Part shown: positions 46,212 to 54,498 of the stretch, piece after piece | How the letters are laid out: each line of letters begins with the position of its first letter | Position numbering within the stretch: the first letter of the stretch is position 1 | From: Planctomycetota bacterium | GTDB taxonomy: Bacteria > Planctomycetota > Planctomycetia > Pirellulales > Pirellulaceae | Length of the DNA: 64,000 nucleotides | Direction: 5' to 3' | Assembly (NCBI GenBank): GCA_026692865.1 | Contig: JAPLNI010000027.1 | Coordinates: 1-64,000 of the forward strand | The notes under the pieces: model-generated | What the model was told of the DNA's origin: nothing | The model's input: only the letters and a program-made list of their open reading frames with translations | Databases searched by the model: none | Made by a program: the position numbers and the translations under genes

Positions 46212-46241
46212 TTGACACACGAAATTTCGCGTAACTATACT
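46212..46241 (+). promoter_or_regulatory. Sigma-70-type promoter of the coiled-coil protein gene
   Basis: TTGACA at 46212-46217, an 18-base spacer and TATACT at 46236-46241, followed about 58 bases later by the ATG at 46299. The spacer contains the perfect 10-base palindrome CGAAATTTCG (46220-46229), a possible operator. Confidence 0.75.
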
Positions 46242-46298
46242 TGGTTTTATCGTTGGCTTTAGCGCGTCCTGGAATTGGTGGCGAGGAGTTGCGGGAAT

Positions 46299-47153
46299 AT
46301 GACCCTGCTCGGAAAAGTTTTCATGTTTGTTACCCTGCTTTTGAGCGGGATTTTCTTTGCTTTGGCGTTGGCTATTAATGCCAGTCATACCAATTGGCGG
46401 GACGCTGCGACCGGTCCGAAAGGCTTTCAGGCTCAGATTAAAGAGCTTAAGCAGACCAACACGGAGCTGAAGGCGGCGATCGAAAAGGCTCAAAACGAGC
46501 TCGGTACTGAGCAAGCGGCTCGTCGGGTTGCCCTTGCAGCTCTCCAAACCCAGTTGGCCGAAGAGCGAGAAAAGACTTCCGAGAAGGAAGCCCTGCTTCT
46601 GAGCCTTCAAGGAACCAACACGCTCCTAAATCAGACGCTGAACCAAACGCAGCAAGATAACAATCGGCTCGCTACCGAAAACGATCTGATCAAAAAGCAG
46701 ATCGACCAGATCATTCAGGATCGGAACACGCAGCGGCTGAAGGTTGTCGCCCTGACCGACCAGCTCAACAGCCTCCAATCGGTGATGGCTGATTTGCGAG
46801 CCGAGGAAGAAAAGCTCCGAAACCAAAACACGCTTCTTGAAGCCCGAACTCAAACGATGCGAGCCACCTTAGTCAGCGCGGGCTTGAGCGAAGATCCTGA
46901 TGATGCTCCACCAGCAGGTCTCAAAGGTGAAGTTCTTGCGGTTGGTAAAGACAATATGATCGAAGTCTCGGTCGGTCGCGATGACGGCATCAAAGCGGGG
47001 CACCAGTTGGAGATTTATCGCGGTTCGCAGTATTTGGGTCGTGTTAGCATCTTGCGAGTTGAAGACGACAAAGCGATCGGTGCGATTGTTCCTGGTTTCC
47101 GTAAGGGTCGAATCCTAGCCGGAGATCAAGTCGCTGCGAACATCGGAAGCTAA
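46299..47153 (+). CDS. Membrane-anchored coiled-coil protein
   Basis: About 284 residues from the ATG at 46299, which follows GAGGAG-like purines. A single membrane segment (MFVTLLLSGIFFALALAI, residues 8-26) is followed by a very long coiled coil (about 45-200, with heptads such as LKQTNTELKAAIEKAQNELG and LRNQNTLLEARTQTMRATL). A small C-terminal domain (LKGEVLAVGKDNMIEVSVGR, DDGIKAGHQLEIYR, LGRVSILRVEDDKAIGAIV) is a beta-barrel of a kind seen in planctomycete proteins I cannot name. It probably sits in the inner membrane with the coil in the periplasm. It has a strong promoter. The 64-residue protein gene follows. Confidence 0.85.
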   Translation: MTLLGKVFMFVTLLLSGIFFALALAINASHTNWRDAATGPKGFQAQIKELKQTNTELKAAIEKAQNELGTEQAARRVALAALQTQLAEEREKTSEKEALLLSLQGTNTLLNQTLNQTQQDNNRLATENDLIKKQIDQIIQDRNTQRLKVVALTDQLNSLQSVMADLRAEEEKLRNQNTLLEARTQTMRATLVSAGLSEDPDDAPPAGLKGEVLAVGKDNMIEVSVGRDDGIKAGHQLEIYRGSQYLGRVSILRVEDDKAIGAIVPGFRKGRILAGDQVAANIGS

Positions 47154-47298
47154 CTGAGTTTTACTTGCTTCGGAGCAATACGAACGATCGCTGCGGTCAA
47201 GCTGCAGAAAAATATATATTGCAGATCCGTTCTGCGAGCGAAATAGACAAACGACTTTTCCAAAAGACATCAGACAACAAGATTTGACTGTACTAGCC

Positions 47299-47478
47299 AT
47301 GAATCCATCGAAGCAACCTATCAACGTTTACTTCATCATGATGGTCGCCTCCGCATTGCTCATGCTTATTGCATGCATTTTGATGTTCTTTGAAAGCGCA
47401 CGATACGGGTCTCCTTGGGAGAAGACGGGTGTGCCTCGAGTTCATGTCGTTGAGCAGATGTATAAGACTACTGTTTAG
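47299..47478 (+). CDS. Small membrane protein, 59 residues
   Basis: A small protein with one membrane segment (YFIMMVASALLMLIACILMFF, about residues 10-30) and a polar C-terminus ESARYGSPWEKTGVPRVHVV. It is on the same strand as the coiled-coil gene 145 bases upstream and may be made with it. A GTG at 47284 is an alternative start. I do not recognise the family. Confidence 0.6.
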   Translation: MNPSKQPINVYFIMMVASALLMLIACILMFFESARYGSPWEKTGVPRVHVVEQMYKTTV

Positions 47479-47804
47479 CAGTTCTCTTCAAAGTCACGCA
47501 GTCAACGCGAGATCCGAGCGATCTGAATCGATAAAAAACACCGATCAAGCTGACTTTGACGACAAAAGGTTCGGATTCGATCGGCAAGCCGAACTACAAG
47601 TCCGATCATTCCGTCCGCAACGCGCGGGGGTTTGAATTTCTTCTTCAGTGAGCGCAATACCATCGATTGAGCCCTTGTCGAATCGCCGATGACAGATCCA
47701 CGGAGTGCGTTATTTGCAGTGCCGTGTGGATGATCGGCAACGATCTAGATCTGAGCGGACAGTATGCGCACTCGATGGAATGACATCACGGAGGATGATC
47801 TCAG
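47479..47804. other. Intergenic region, nothing recognised except a ribosome binding site
   Basis: About 325 bases without a gene. CGGAGG at 47789-47794 lies ten bases before the TTG start of the TolC-like gene and supports that start. Confidence 0.5.
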
Positions 47805-50519
47805 TTGGGTACCGAACTCAAACCACGAACAAGAATCGCGGACGAAAGCATTTGGCAAATGCTTTATCGCCTGTTCGCGATCACGCTGACTGTCGTGGTA
47901 GGTCTGTCGTACACAACATCTTTGGCTCACGGTCAATCGGTCAAATTAGCAACTCCGGAAGCAACTTCTAAAGTCCCGCCAGCGACCGCTCCAACACTCA
48001 AACCCTCTACAAAGTCGACCGTTGTAGAAGCTTTTAATCCCGCGACGGCCCTCGATGCGGCCTCGTCAGCAACGGGTAAGGAAGCGACCAAAGCACGCTC
48101 CCCTGTTGGCGATGCTCAAGTAGGCAGCAAGTCCGCTAGTCGCCCCAAGATGGAAGCAAGTAAAGTCACAAGCCCGGACATCTCCATCGCCATCGAGAAC
48201 TCAGGAGCGATCATCAGAATACCTGAGAAGTCGATTGCTATCCCGGCGGCTACCAAGCCCGTTGAGAACATGATCGCCCCCGGATCAGCAAGTATCTCAT
48301 ACCGCGCAGCATTCCCCGTCAACTCGGCGAAAACGTTTCCGTCGAAGGTCTCTTCTGCCGCCAAGCGTGCAACTCCTGTTGTTGTGAAAGCACTGGATGA
48401 AGCACCGCTCTTTCAAGAACCAACCCCATTAACCGGAGCGGAGTCAAAGGCAGCTTCAACGCCATTGATGAACCCAGCATTGCTTGCTGAGCCCAGCGCA
48501 ATTCCTCCCGCAAGTGTTGTGGCCCAGCCGATCCCAGGACAGCAGCCGATTCCAGGTCAAGCTCTACCGCCAGCACTATCAATAGATGCAAGCGTAGCTG
48601 GGCAATCGGCAACTGGCGTTGTCACTAACCCAACGACGCCCGCCCCCATCGCTGCGGCTGATCAGCCACAAATTCAATCTAGCGTCGTAAAGCCAGGTGT
48701 GGCAGAACTGCCCCCAGCACAGCCGCAGTCTATGGCAATTGCTTCGGGATTAGAGACTCCTTCTGTAAGTCCCACTTCAACGATACCGCCAATCGGCATC
48801 TCGGTCCCAGCCGCGATCGCTACGAACGAAGTACAGACGACCGCTACAGCTCCAGCCACTATTGCACCGAACGACGTTGCAGTCCCCACAATGCCCGAAC
48901 AGGTCGTCGCTGGCGGGCTATCAGTTAGTGAGCAAGCTGATGCCGAGCAGGGCACGATAACCGCAGCACCGCAAGGCCCGCTATCACCCGCCGAGAGTGT
49001 CGCCCCCTACTGGACCGTCGAGGGACTGTTGGCCATTAAAGCAACAGCAGATCGCTCGGCAGTAGTCGACCTAGAGTCGCTCGTTTGGGCCGCACTGGCT
49101 CATTCACCTTACGTGCAATCGATCAAGCTCACTCCATTGATTCGGGAAACAGAAATTCAACAAGCGCAGGGAGCTTTCGACCCAACACGCTTTGTCGATT
49201 CTATTTGGAACGATCGCTCTGACCCAGTCGGTAACACTTTGACAACCGGTGGACCACCGCGATTGAACGATAAGACCATGAACAACAAAGCGGGTATCAG
49301 AAACAAAAATACATATGGTGGAAATCTCGAAGCATCGCAAGAAATCATTCTGCACAACAGTAACTCGCTATTCTTCGTGCCCAGACAACAAGCCGATACA
49401 AAAATGTTCATGCGGTACACGCAGCCGCTTATGCGTGGAGCCGGGCAGGCCTACAATCGCGCGACGATCACCATTGCCGAACTGAATACGGCTGCCGCGG
49501 GGAATGATTCCAATCAAGCGCTGCAGCTCCACGTGATGGATCTTTCAGAAGCGTATTGGCAACTGTTCTATCATCGATCGCAACTTCTCCAGCTTCGTCG
49601 CGGTGTCGAAAGACTGAAGGTAATCGCACGTCAGTTAGAAAACCGAAGGGATCTGGATTTACTTGAGAATCAACTCTATCGTGCCCAGGCTGCCGTCAAG
49701 ACTTTTGAGTCGCGCATTGCTCGAACAATCGCAGACATTATTGAAGACGAGCAGCGTATCCGCCGCTTCGTGAATGCCCCGTGGATTCAGAATCTGGTCT
49801 GTGACGAGATCATCACAGGATCAGTGCCGATGACTGGGGCCGTCGTATTGTCACCAGAACAGGAGCTAGGTGCCGCTTTCATCAACCGCCCCGATGTTCT
49901 TGCGGTTCGCGATGAGATTCAAGCGGCGCGAGTAAAACTGAACGTTGCGGAGAACGAGCTAAGGCCCACGCTTAACTTGGTAACCGACATGTATGTACGG
50001 GGCTTGAACGGGCAATACGACATTGCAAATTCCCTTGGTGATCAGTTTGCCAATGGCCGACCATCCTATTCAGGCGGCCTGGAATATCAGCGTCCACGAA
50101 ACCTTGATTTGGCAAAGGCAATCAAACGGCAGCGTAGCTTAGAACTGCAGCAGATTCTCTTTCGCTTGGACGACCGGCTTCTCGATGTATCGCGCGAAGT
50201 CCTCTCGGCAGTTGCACAGGTGGATGCAGCTTTGGCAGAACTCAACGCAAGCGTTGGATCAACGATGGCGACGAAATCCGAACTTGAGTATCTTGAGTCT
50301 CGATGGGCCAGCAGCGAGTTTCTTGAGACAAGCCAGATTAGTTTGAACCTTGAACAGTTGATGGACGCTCAACAACGATTGATAAATGCCGAAAGCTCTT
50401 GGGCACTTTCTCAAGCCCAATACATGATCGCACTATGCCGACTTCGGTTTTCCACAGGGACTCTTTTGACCTTGGGAATACTCGACGAACCAGGTGTCCA
50501 GCCCGCAGAAATTCGGTAG
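47805..50519 (+). CDS. TolC-family outer membrane efflux protein with long disordered N-terminus
   Basis: A 904-residue protein starting with TTG (preceded by GGAGG); an ATG at 47859 is the alternative. A membrane/signal segment (LYRLFAITLTVVVGLSYTTS, residues 20-40) is followed by about 360 residues that are rich in Pro, Ala, Thr and Ser (for example PIPGQQPIPGQALPP) and look disordered. From about residue 420 the OEP/TolC repeats appear: LVWAALAHSPYVQSIKLTPL, MQYTQPL-like MRYTQPLMRGAG, VMDLSEAYWQLFYHRSQLLQ, RPDVLAVRDEIQAARVKLNV, DRLLDVSREVLSAVAQVDAAL and YMIALCRLRFSTGTLLTL. It should form the outer-membrane channel of an efflux or secretion system; partner genes are not in the window. No lipobox is visible. 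Confidence 0.88.
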   Translation: MGTELKPRTRIADESIWQMLYRLFAITLTVVVGLSYTTSLAHGQSVKLATPEATSKVPPATAPTLKPSTKSTVVEAFNPATALDAASSATGKEATKARSPVGDAQVGSKSASRPKMEASKVTSPDISIAIENSGAIIRIPEKSIAIPAATKPVENMIAPGSASISYRAAFPVNSAKTFPSKVSSAAKRATPVVVKALDEAPLFQEPTPLTGAESKAASTPLMNPALLAEPSAIPPASVVAQPIPGQQPIPGQALPPALSIDASVAGQSATGVVTNPTTPAPIAAADQPQIQSSVVKPGVAELPPAQPQSMAIASGLETPSVSPTSTIPPIGISVPAAIATNEVQTTATAPATIAPNDVAVPTMPEQVVAGGLSVSEQADAEQGTITAAPQGPLSPAESVAPYWTVEGLLAIKATADRSAVVDLESLVWAALAHSPYVQSIKLTPLIRETEIQQAQGAFDPTRFVDSIWNDRSDPVGNTLTTGGPPRLNDKTMNNKAGIRNKNTYGGNLEASQEIILHNSNSLFFVPRQQADTKMFMRYTQPLMRGAGQAYNRATITIAELNTAAAGNDSNQALQLHVMDLSEAYWQLFYHRSQLLQLRRGVERLKVIARQLENRRDLDLLENQLYRAQAAVKTFESRIARTIADIIEDEQRIRRFVNAPWIQNLVCDEIITGSVPMTGAVVLSPEQELGAAFINRPDVLAVRDEIQAARVKLNVAENELRPTLNLVTDMYVRGLNGQYDIANSLGDQFANGRPSYSGGLEYQRPRNLDLAKAIKRQRSLELQQILFRLDDRLLDVSREVLSAVAQVDAALAELNASVGSTMATKSELEYLESRWASSEFLETSQISLNLEQLMDAQQRLINAESSWALSQAQYMIALCRLRFSTGTLLTLGILDEPGVQPAEIR

Positions 50520-50838
50520 CCGCATTTCTCTAGTGCGTCAACTTAACTGGGTTCGGACTCGTAGCAGATGTTGTAAGACATCTGAAGAGCATAGGTTTTG
50601 TCTCTGTTTCCAAGCACTTCTGAATTCTTACGAATTCAGCTACCTCAAAATTGAAACCGGGGAGAGCGATGACGCCTTAGGCTCAAGGAGACCCAAATTT
50701 CATGTTGCTTCCTCGCCTTGCCGCTCGGTATGTGAAATTCTGGTGAATCCAGGAAAGCTTTGACTCGGGCGGGTTACTTCGACTATAATCTTGCCGTCAC
50801 GTTGGTCGCTTTAAGGTCGTGAAAACGGATACTAAGTT
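50520..50838. other. Intergenic region upstream of the ECF sigma gene
   Basis: About 320 bases without a gene. Contains the promoter at 50760-50789 described separately. Confidence 0.6.
50760..50789 (+). promoter_or_regulatory. Sigma-70-type promoter of the ECF sigma factor gene
   Basis: TTGACT (50760-50765), an 18-base spacer and a consensus TATAAT (50784-50789), 50 bases before the ATG at 50839. It suggests that the sigma factor is made by housekeeping polymerase. Confidence 0.75.
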
Positions 50839-51516
50839 ATGTTAAGGCAAAACGAAAGCGCAAAGAACGAAAGCTTGTCGATCCAAAACCGGTCGCGGGA
50901 CGTTCTCAATGAATCACTATCCGACGAGGAGTTGGCAGCCGAGTATTTGCGGGATCGCTCCCCCAAAGTATTCGAAACGCTGATGCGTCGATACGAGCGT
51001 GAAATGTATGCGTTTCTGCGTCGTTACTTGGGAAGCGAAGATCAAGCAGAGGATGCTTTCCAAGCGACCTTTATCACCGTTCATCTTCGAATCGATCAAT
51101 ACGAAGTTGGCCGAAGATTTCGCCCCTGGCTTTACGCCATTGCAACGAATAAAGCGATTGACCTGAAGCGTCACTTGAAACGTCGTGCAGCAGGTAGTCT
51201 GGATAGCAGAAGCTCGACGGACGGCGACGATAACTGGAACTGTCTACGGAGCGCGATTCCCTCGCGAGAGTCGACACCCTTGGATGCTTCGATTCAATCC
51301 GAGCAAGCCATGCGAGTGCGAGCTCTGATCCATCAAATGAATGAACCAACGCAACAGCTTTTGCAGATGGTTTTCTACCAGGGCATGAAATACTCCGATA
51401 TCAGCGAGGCCCTCAACATACCGGTTGGGACCGTAAAAAGTCGAGTTTTTAACGCGATGCGTAAACTGAATGAAGTCTGGCAACGTATGTATCCGGGTAC
51501 AACACCAGATGATTAA
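50839..51516 (+). CDS. ECF-family RNA polymerase sigma factor
   Basis: A 225-residue sigma factor. An N-terminal extension of about 30 polar residues precedes region 2 (AAEYLRDRSPKVFETLMRRY, AEDAFQATFITVHLRIDQY, RPWLYAIATNKAIDLKRHLK) and region 4 (PTQQLLQMVFYQGMKYSDIS, EALNIPVGTVKSRVFNAMRKL). These are the -10 and -35 recognition domains of ECF sigmas. The next gene, 14 bases downstream, encodes a membrane protein with an anti-sigma-like start and is the probable regulator. Its own promoter looks like a sigma-70 promoter rather than an autoregulated ECF one. Confidence 0.93.
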   Translation: MLRQNESAKNESLSIQNRSRDVLNESLSDEELAAEYLRDRSPKVFETLMRRYEREMYAFLRRYLGSEDQAEDAFQATFITVHLRIDQYEVGRRFRPWLYAIATNKAIDLKRHLKRRAAGSLDSRSSTDGDDNWNCLRSAIPSRESTPLDASIQSEQAMRVRALIHQMNEPTQQLLQMVFYQGMKYSDISEALNIPVGTVKSRVFNAMRKLNEVWQRMYPGTTPDD

Positions 51517-51530
51517 CAGGTTTATCCAAC

Positions 51531-52580
51531 GTGGCTGACCGCTTCATATCCGACGAAACTCTCATGGGCTATCTTCTGGATGCGCTCACCGACGACGAAG
51601 TCCTAGCTGTTGAAAATGAACTGGCTTTGAACTCGCATCTGCGACTCCGTTTGAAGTCGATGCGAGAGATGCTGTTCCCGCTCGCAGAAGACAACGACCT
51701 ATATGAGCCGCCAAGTGGTCTTTCGGACCGCGTCTTGGGAGCCATGGACGACGTCGTGGACACCGCAGCTGACTTCGAAACCAATCGTGTTGAACAATCT
51801 CAGTTGCCGGTCCTCTCGGCAAGCGAACGTGACAAGGGTAATTCAAAAGCACCTTGCGGTTGGTCGGATCTGTTCGTTGTATTATCTGCTGCGATCGTTG
51901 GGCTGTGTATCCTCTCACCGGCGATTCTCAAGTTGCAGGAAGGAGCCAGGACAGCTCGGTGCGCGGGGCAGCTTCACGAAATCGGACAGATGATTCGAGA
52001 CTACGCCTTCTATCGTCCCAAACACGTTGTTCCCGAAGTTGACGCCACCGGGCCTCTTGCCTTTGCCGGGGTCTACGCGATTCGACTCAGTGACGCTGGT
52101 TTGCTTGATGACCGTTCGATGCTTTGGTGCCCCAACAACCAACCATCAGATCAACTCACCTTCTCGCTCGGGTCAGGTCCAGCCCCCAAAATTGCAGAGC
52201 TTCTGACAATGCCCCAATCACGTCAAGAAATGTGGCAACGCATTGCCGGTGGGTCCTATGCCTACAACTTGGGAATCATGATTGACCGACAGCACGCGAC
52301 GCCTGAAATGCAAAATCGCCCTAGTTTTGCAATTCTTGCAGATGCGCCACTCCGAGAATCCACAGACAAAAAAGTCTGGACTGTCCATTTTGGATCCTCC
52401 AGCAACGTCCTGTTCGAGGATGGCCATATCCAATTAATGCGATTCGACGAGCACCTTGATCTCTTGGACCATCCCTATTGGAATCATCAAGGTGAAAATC
52501 GAGCGGGTGTCGACTCTAATGATAGCGTGCTCGGAAGAAGCGGTCGCAACCCGTTGGATTTGCCTCGAAATCATCGATAG
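51531..52580 (+). CDS. Membrane anti-sigma protein with DUF1559-like exported domain
   Basis: A 349-residue protein with a GTG start 14 bases after the sigma gene. Residues 1-70 (FISDETLMGYLLDALTDDEV, LALNSHLRLRLKSMREML) are the short helical anti-sigma-type cytoplasmic head. A single membrane helix lies at about 111-134 (WSDLFVVLSAAIVGLCILSP). The exported part starts ARTARCAGQLHEIGQMIRDY, like the pseudopilin-type DUF1559 proteins of planctomycetes (where R-x-x-C-x-x-N-L-x-x-I follows the N-methylation helix), and ends with VLFEDGHIQLM, a DUF1559-style DGH block. I infer that the outer domain senses a signal and the head holds the ECF sigma. No prepilin cleavage site is seen. Confidence 0.8.
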   Translation: MADRFISDETLMGYLLDALTDDEVLAVENELALNSHLRLRLKSMREMLFPLAEDNDLYEPPSGLSDRVLGAMDDVVDTAADFETNRVEQSQLPVLSASERDKGNSKAPCGWSDLFVVLSAAIVGLCILSPAILKLQEGARTARCAGQLHEIGQMIRDYAFYRPKHVVPEVDATGPLAFAGVYAIRLSDAGLLDDRSMLWCPNNQPSDQLTFSLGSGPAPKIAELLTMPQSRQEMWQRIAGGSYAYNLGIMIDRQHATPEMQNRPSFAILADAPLRESTDKKVWTVHFGSSSNVLFEDGHIQLMRFDEHLDLLDHPYWNHQGENRAGVDSNDSVLGRSGRNPLDLPRNHR

Positions 52581-52835
52581 TAGTTTTAGCTCAGCCTTCT
52601 AAGAAGAACGCAATGCATCGTTCGGCACGCGTATCAAAGAGCATCGCATGGGTTGTATTTCCGATTCGATGAGATGTCGTTTTTTCGACCATGATTGAAA
52701 GTCTCACTTTTCGTCTTCTTACGGCAGGTACCGTCGCCACAATCCCTACAAGTCTCCTGTGCAGAGAACGAGTGGCAAGCGATTTGTTTCTGAATGACAT
52801 GTTATTTCAGCGACAATACCCAAAGTGGATCTAGC

Positions 52836-53523
52836 GTGCGAAGCCGTAAAGTGGCTGCCAAAAACCTGATCGATTTTTGCATTGCAGGACTTGTGTTTTG
52901 GGTCTTCGGATTCGGACTAATGTTTGGCCAATCGTGGTTTCATGTCGCGGGCGCGAGCTTCTTTTGTTTAGACGGGATCACTAGCGGTAAGCTTCTTACG
53001 TTCTTCTTTTTAAGTTGGTCTTTTGTGGGACTGAGACAACCGTCATTTCCGATGCGGTCGCAGAGCGGATTCGCTTAAGAGCGTATCTAATCTTTAGCGC
53101 GCTGGTAAGCGGTTTGGTTTATCCGTTCTTCGGACACTGGGCTTGGGGTGGCGTGATCGAAGGAACATCCCCTGGTTAGTTAGCAGAGCTAGGTTTTGTT
53201 GATTTCGTAGGGTCGGCATACGATATCACTCTAACTCACCATGAACGCTTTAACGGAACCGGCTATCCGCAAGGCGTTAGCGGTCATGACATCTCCTCAA
53301 GCGGTCGAATCGTCGCTCTGGTAGACGTCTACGATGCATTTACAACGAAGCGAGTTTGTATGGCCGCTTTCTCTCACCACGAAGCACGCAAGATCATCAT
53401 TGACGGTTCAGGCAATCACTTCGATCCCGAGATCGTTCGCGTCTTCATTGACTGTGAAGACGAATTCGATGTGATCCGTGCGAAATTAGCAGATGAAGTG
53501 CCAGTTGTCACGCCAATGAAGTA
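52836..53523 (+). pseudogene. Ammonium transporter fragment fused to HD-GYP fragment
   Basis: Reading 52836 onward in shifting frames gives the Amt transporter sequence VAAKNLIDFCIAGLVFWVFG, FGLMFGQS, then after a frameshift near 53010-53025 LVFCGTETTVISDAVAERIR, LVSGLVYPFFGHWAWGG, a TAG in place of the Trp codon, and LAELGFVDFVGS. At about 53217 the text changes abruptly to an HD-GYP phosphodiesterase: LTHHERFNGTGYPQGVSGHD, GRIVALVDVYDAFTTKRV and GSGNHFDPEIVRVFIDC, open to the TAG at 53521. The 5' part of amt, its 3' part and the N-terminal part of the HD-GYP protein are missing. So a deletion fused two genes (or removed the middle of one Amt-sensor protein), then point changes followed. Confidence 0.85.
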
Positions 53524-53571
53524 GTTGTCGGCCGGTGATCAAACAAGTCGTCGATCAAGCTATCGAACAAA

Positions 53572-54246
53572 CTACTTTAGCTTGGTCAACTTGATGTCTT
53601 TGAACTGAACAGTCATCGGTTCTCCAACGTGAATCTGGAGGGCGATCTTCCCCTTCGTTGCAGCCTTGCTAGTTTGCCCATCTTGAACTTCGCTCATGAG
53701 AACGTCGTTGATGTAGTGCTGGACAACGGACCCTTTAGCAACGATTCGATAGCGGTTCCAATCCTTCGGCGAGATCAAGCTAAGTAGCGCATCTTTATCG
53801 CCCGAGCTGCCGACGACTTTCTTCGCACCTTCAGCGTCAATGGCGACGATTTGGCCACGCTCAGCAAGAATGCCTCGGCCTTTTTCTTCGTAGTTGATTC
53901 CCGTGTAACGCGGCTTCGAATCGATGTCGGCTTGGTAACCACCAACGACAAACTTTTCTGCGTTGATAATCTTGCTGCGATATTGGACTCCGGAATTGCC
54001 GCCTTGGATGCGGTACTGAAGAGTCAGCTCGAAATCGCCTGCCTCGCCATCCCATACAAGAAACGTATTCTCCTTCAGCGGATTATCTGCTGTCGTTCGG
54101 CCAGTGATTGCGCCCTCTTCAACGGACCAATTTGCCGGTCGACCTGTCCAACCATTGAGGTCAGTGCCATTAAAAAGAACTTCAGGAGAATCGCCAAGGA
54201 CCGGAGAAATTAACGCTAGGGTGAGACACACGGAGAGGAATCGCAT
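53572..54246 (-). CDS. Secreted DUF1080 (3-keto-disaccharide hydrolase) protein
   Basis: About 224 residues from the ATG at 54246, with a signal peptide MRFLSVCLTLALISPVLGDS. The single DUF1080 domain reads VLFNGTDLNGWTGRPANWSV, GAITGRTTADNPLKENTFLV, DFELTLQYRIQGGNSGVQYR, GYQADIDSKPRYTGINYEEK and GKIALQIHVGEPMTVQFKDI, the laminin-G-like beta-sandwich of this family. Such proteins hydrolyse 3-keto-glycosides in planctomycetes and Bacteroidetes and are often found in many copies. No sugar oxidoreductase partner is adjacent. Pseudogene upstream on the opposite strand. Confidence 0.93.
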   Translation of the reverse strand: MRFLSVCLTLALISPVLGDSPEVLFNGTDLNGWTGRPANWSVEEGAITGRTTADNPLKENTFLVWDGEAGDFELTLQYRIQGGNSGVQYRSKIINAEKFVVGGYQADIDSKPRYTGINYEEKGRGILAERGQIVAIDAEGAKKVVGSSGDKDALLSLISPKDWNRYRIVAKGSVVQHYINDVLMSEVQDGQTSKAATKGKIALQIHVGEPMTVQFKDIKLTKLK

Positions 54247-54498
54247 TTGTAATTCTTTCAAAATCGGAGGGAGAAACAGGGCAAGGCTTGACCCGGAGAG
54301 GGCGTAATTCAGATCTGCAAATTGTAGCTGGAACTAAGGATAATTGAAACAATCGGAACGTTCGGAACGGGGAATGCATAAAAGATAAAAGATTGGCGGA
54401 GATCTGCTCAAGCTTTGTTGACGATCGCCTCCCGTATGCAACTAATCATTGTCGACAAGTCTTTAACCAGACTCAACGGGCTCAGGAGATTATTTGAA

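Noticed and set aside
52591-52800. 69-codon minus-strand frame after the anti-sigma gene
   Set aside because: Basic, low-information translation with no start signal; no homology recognised.
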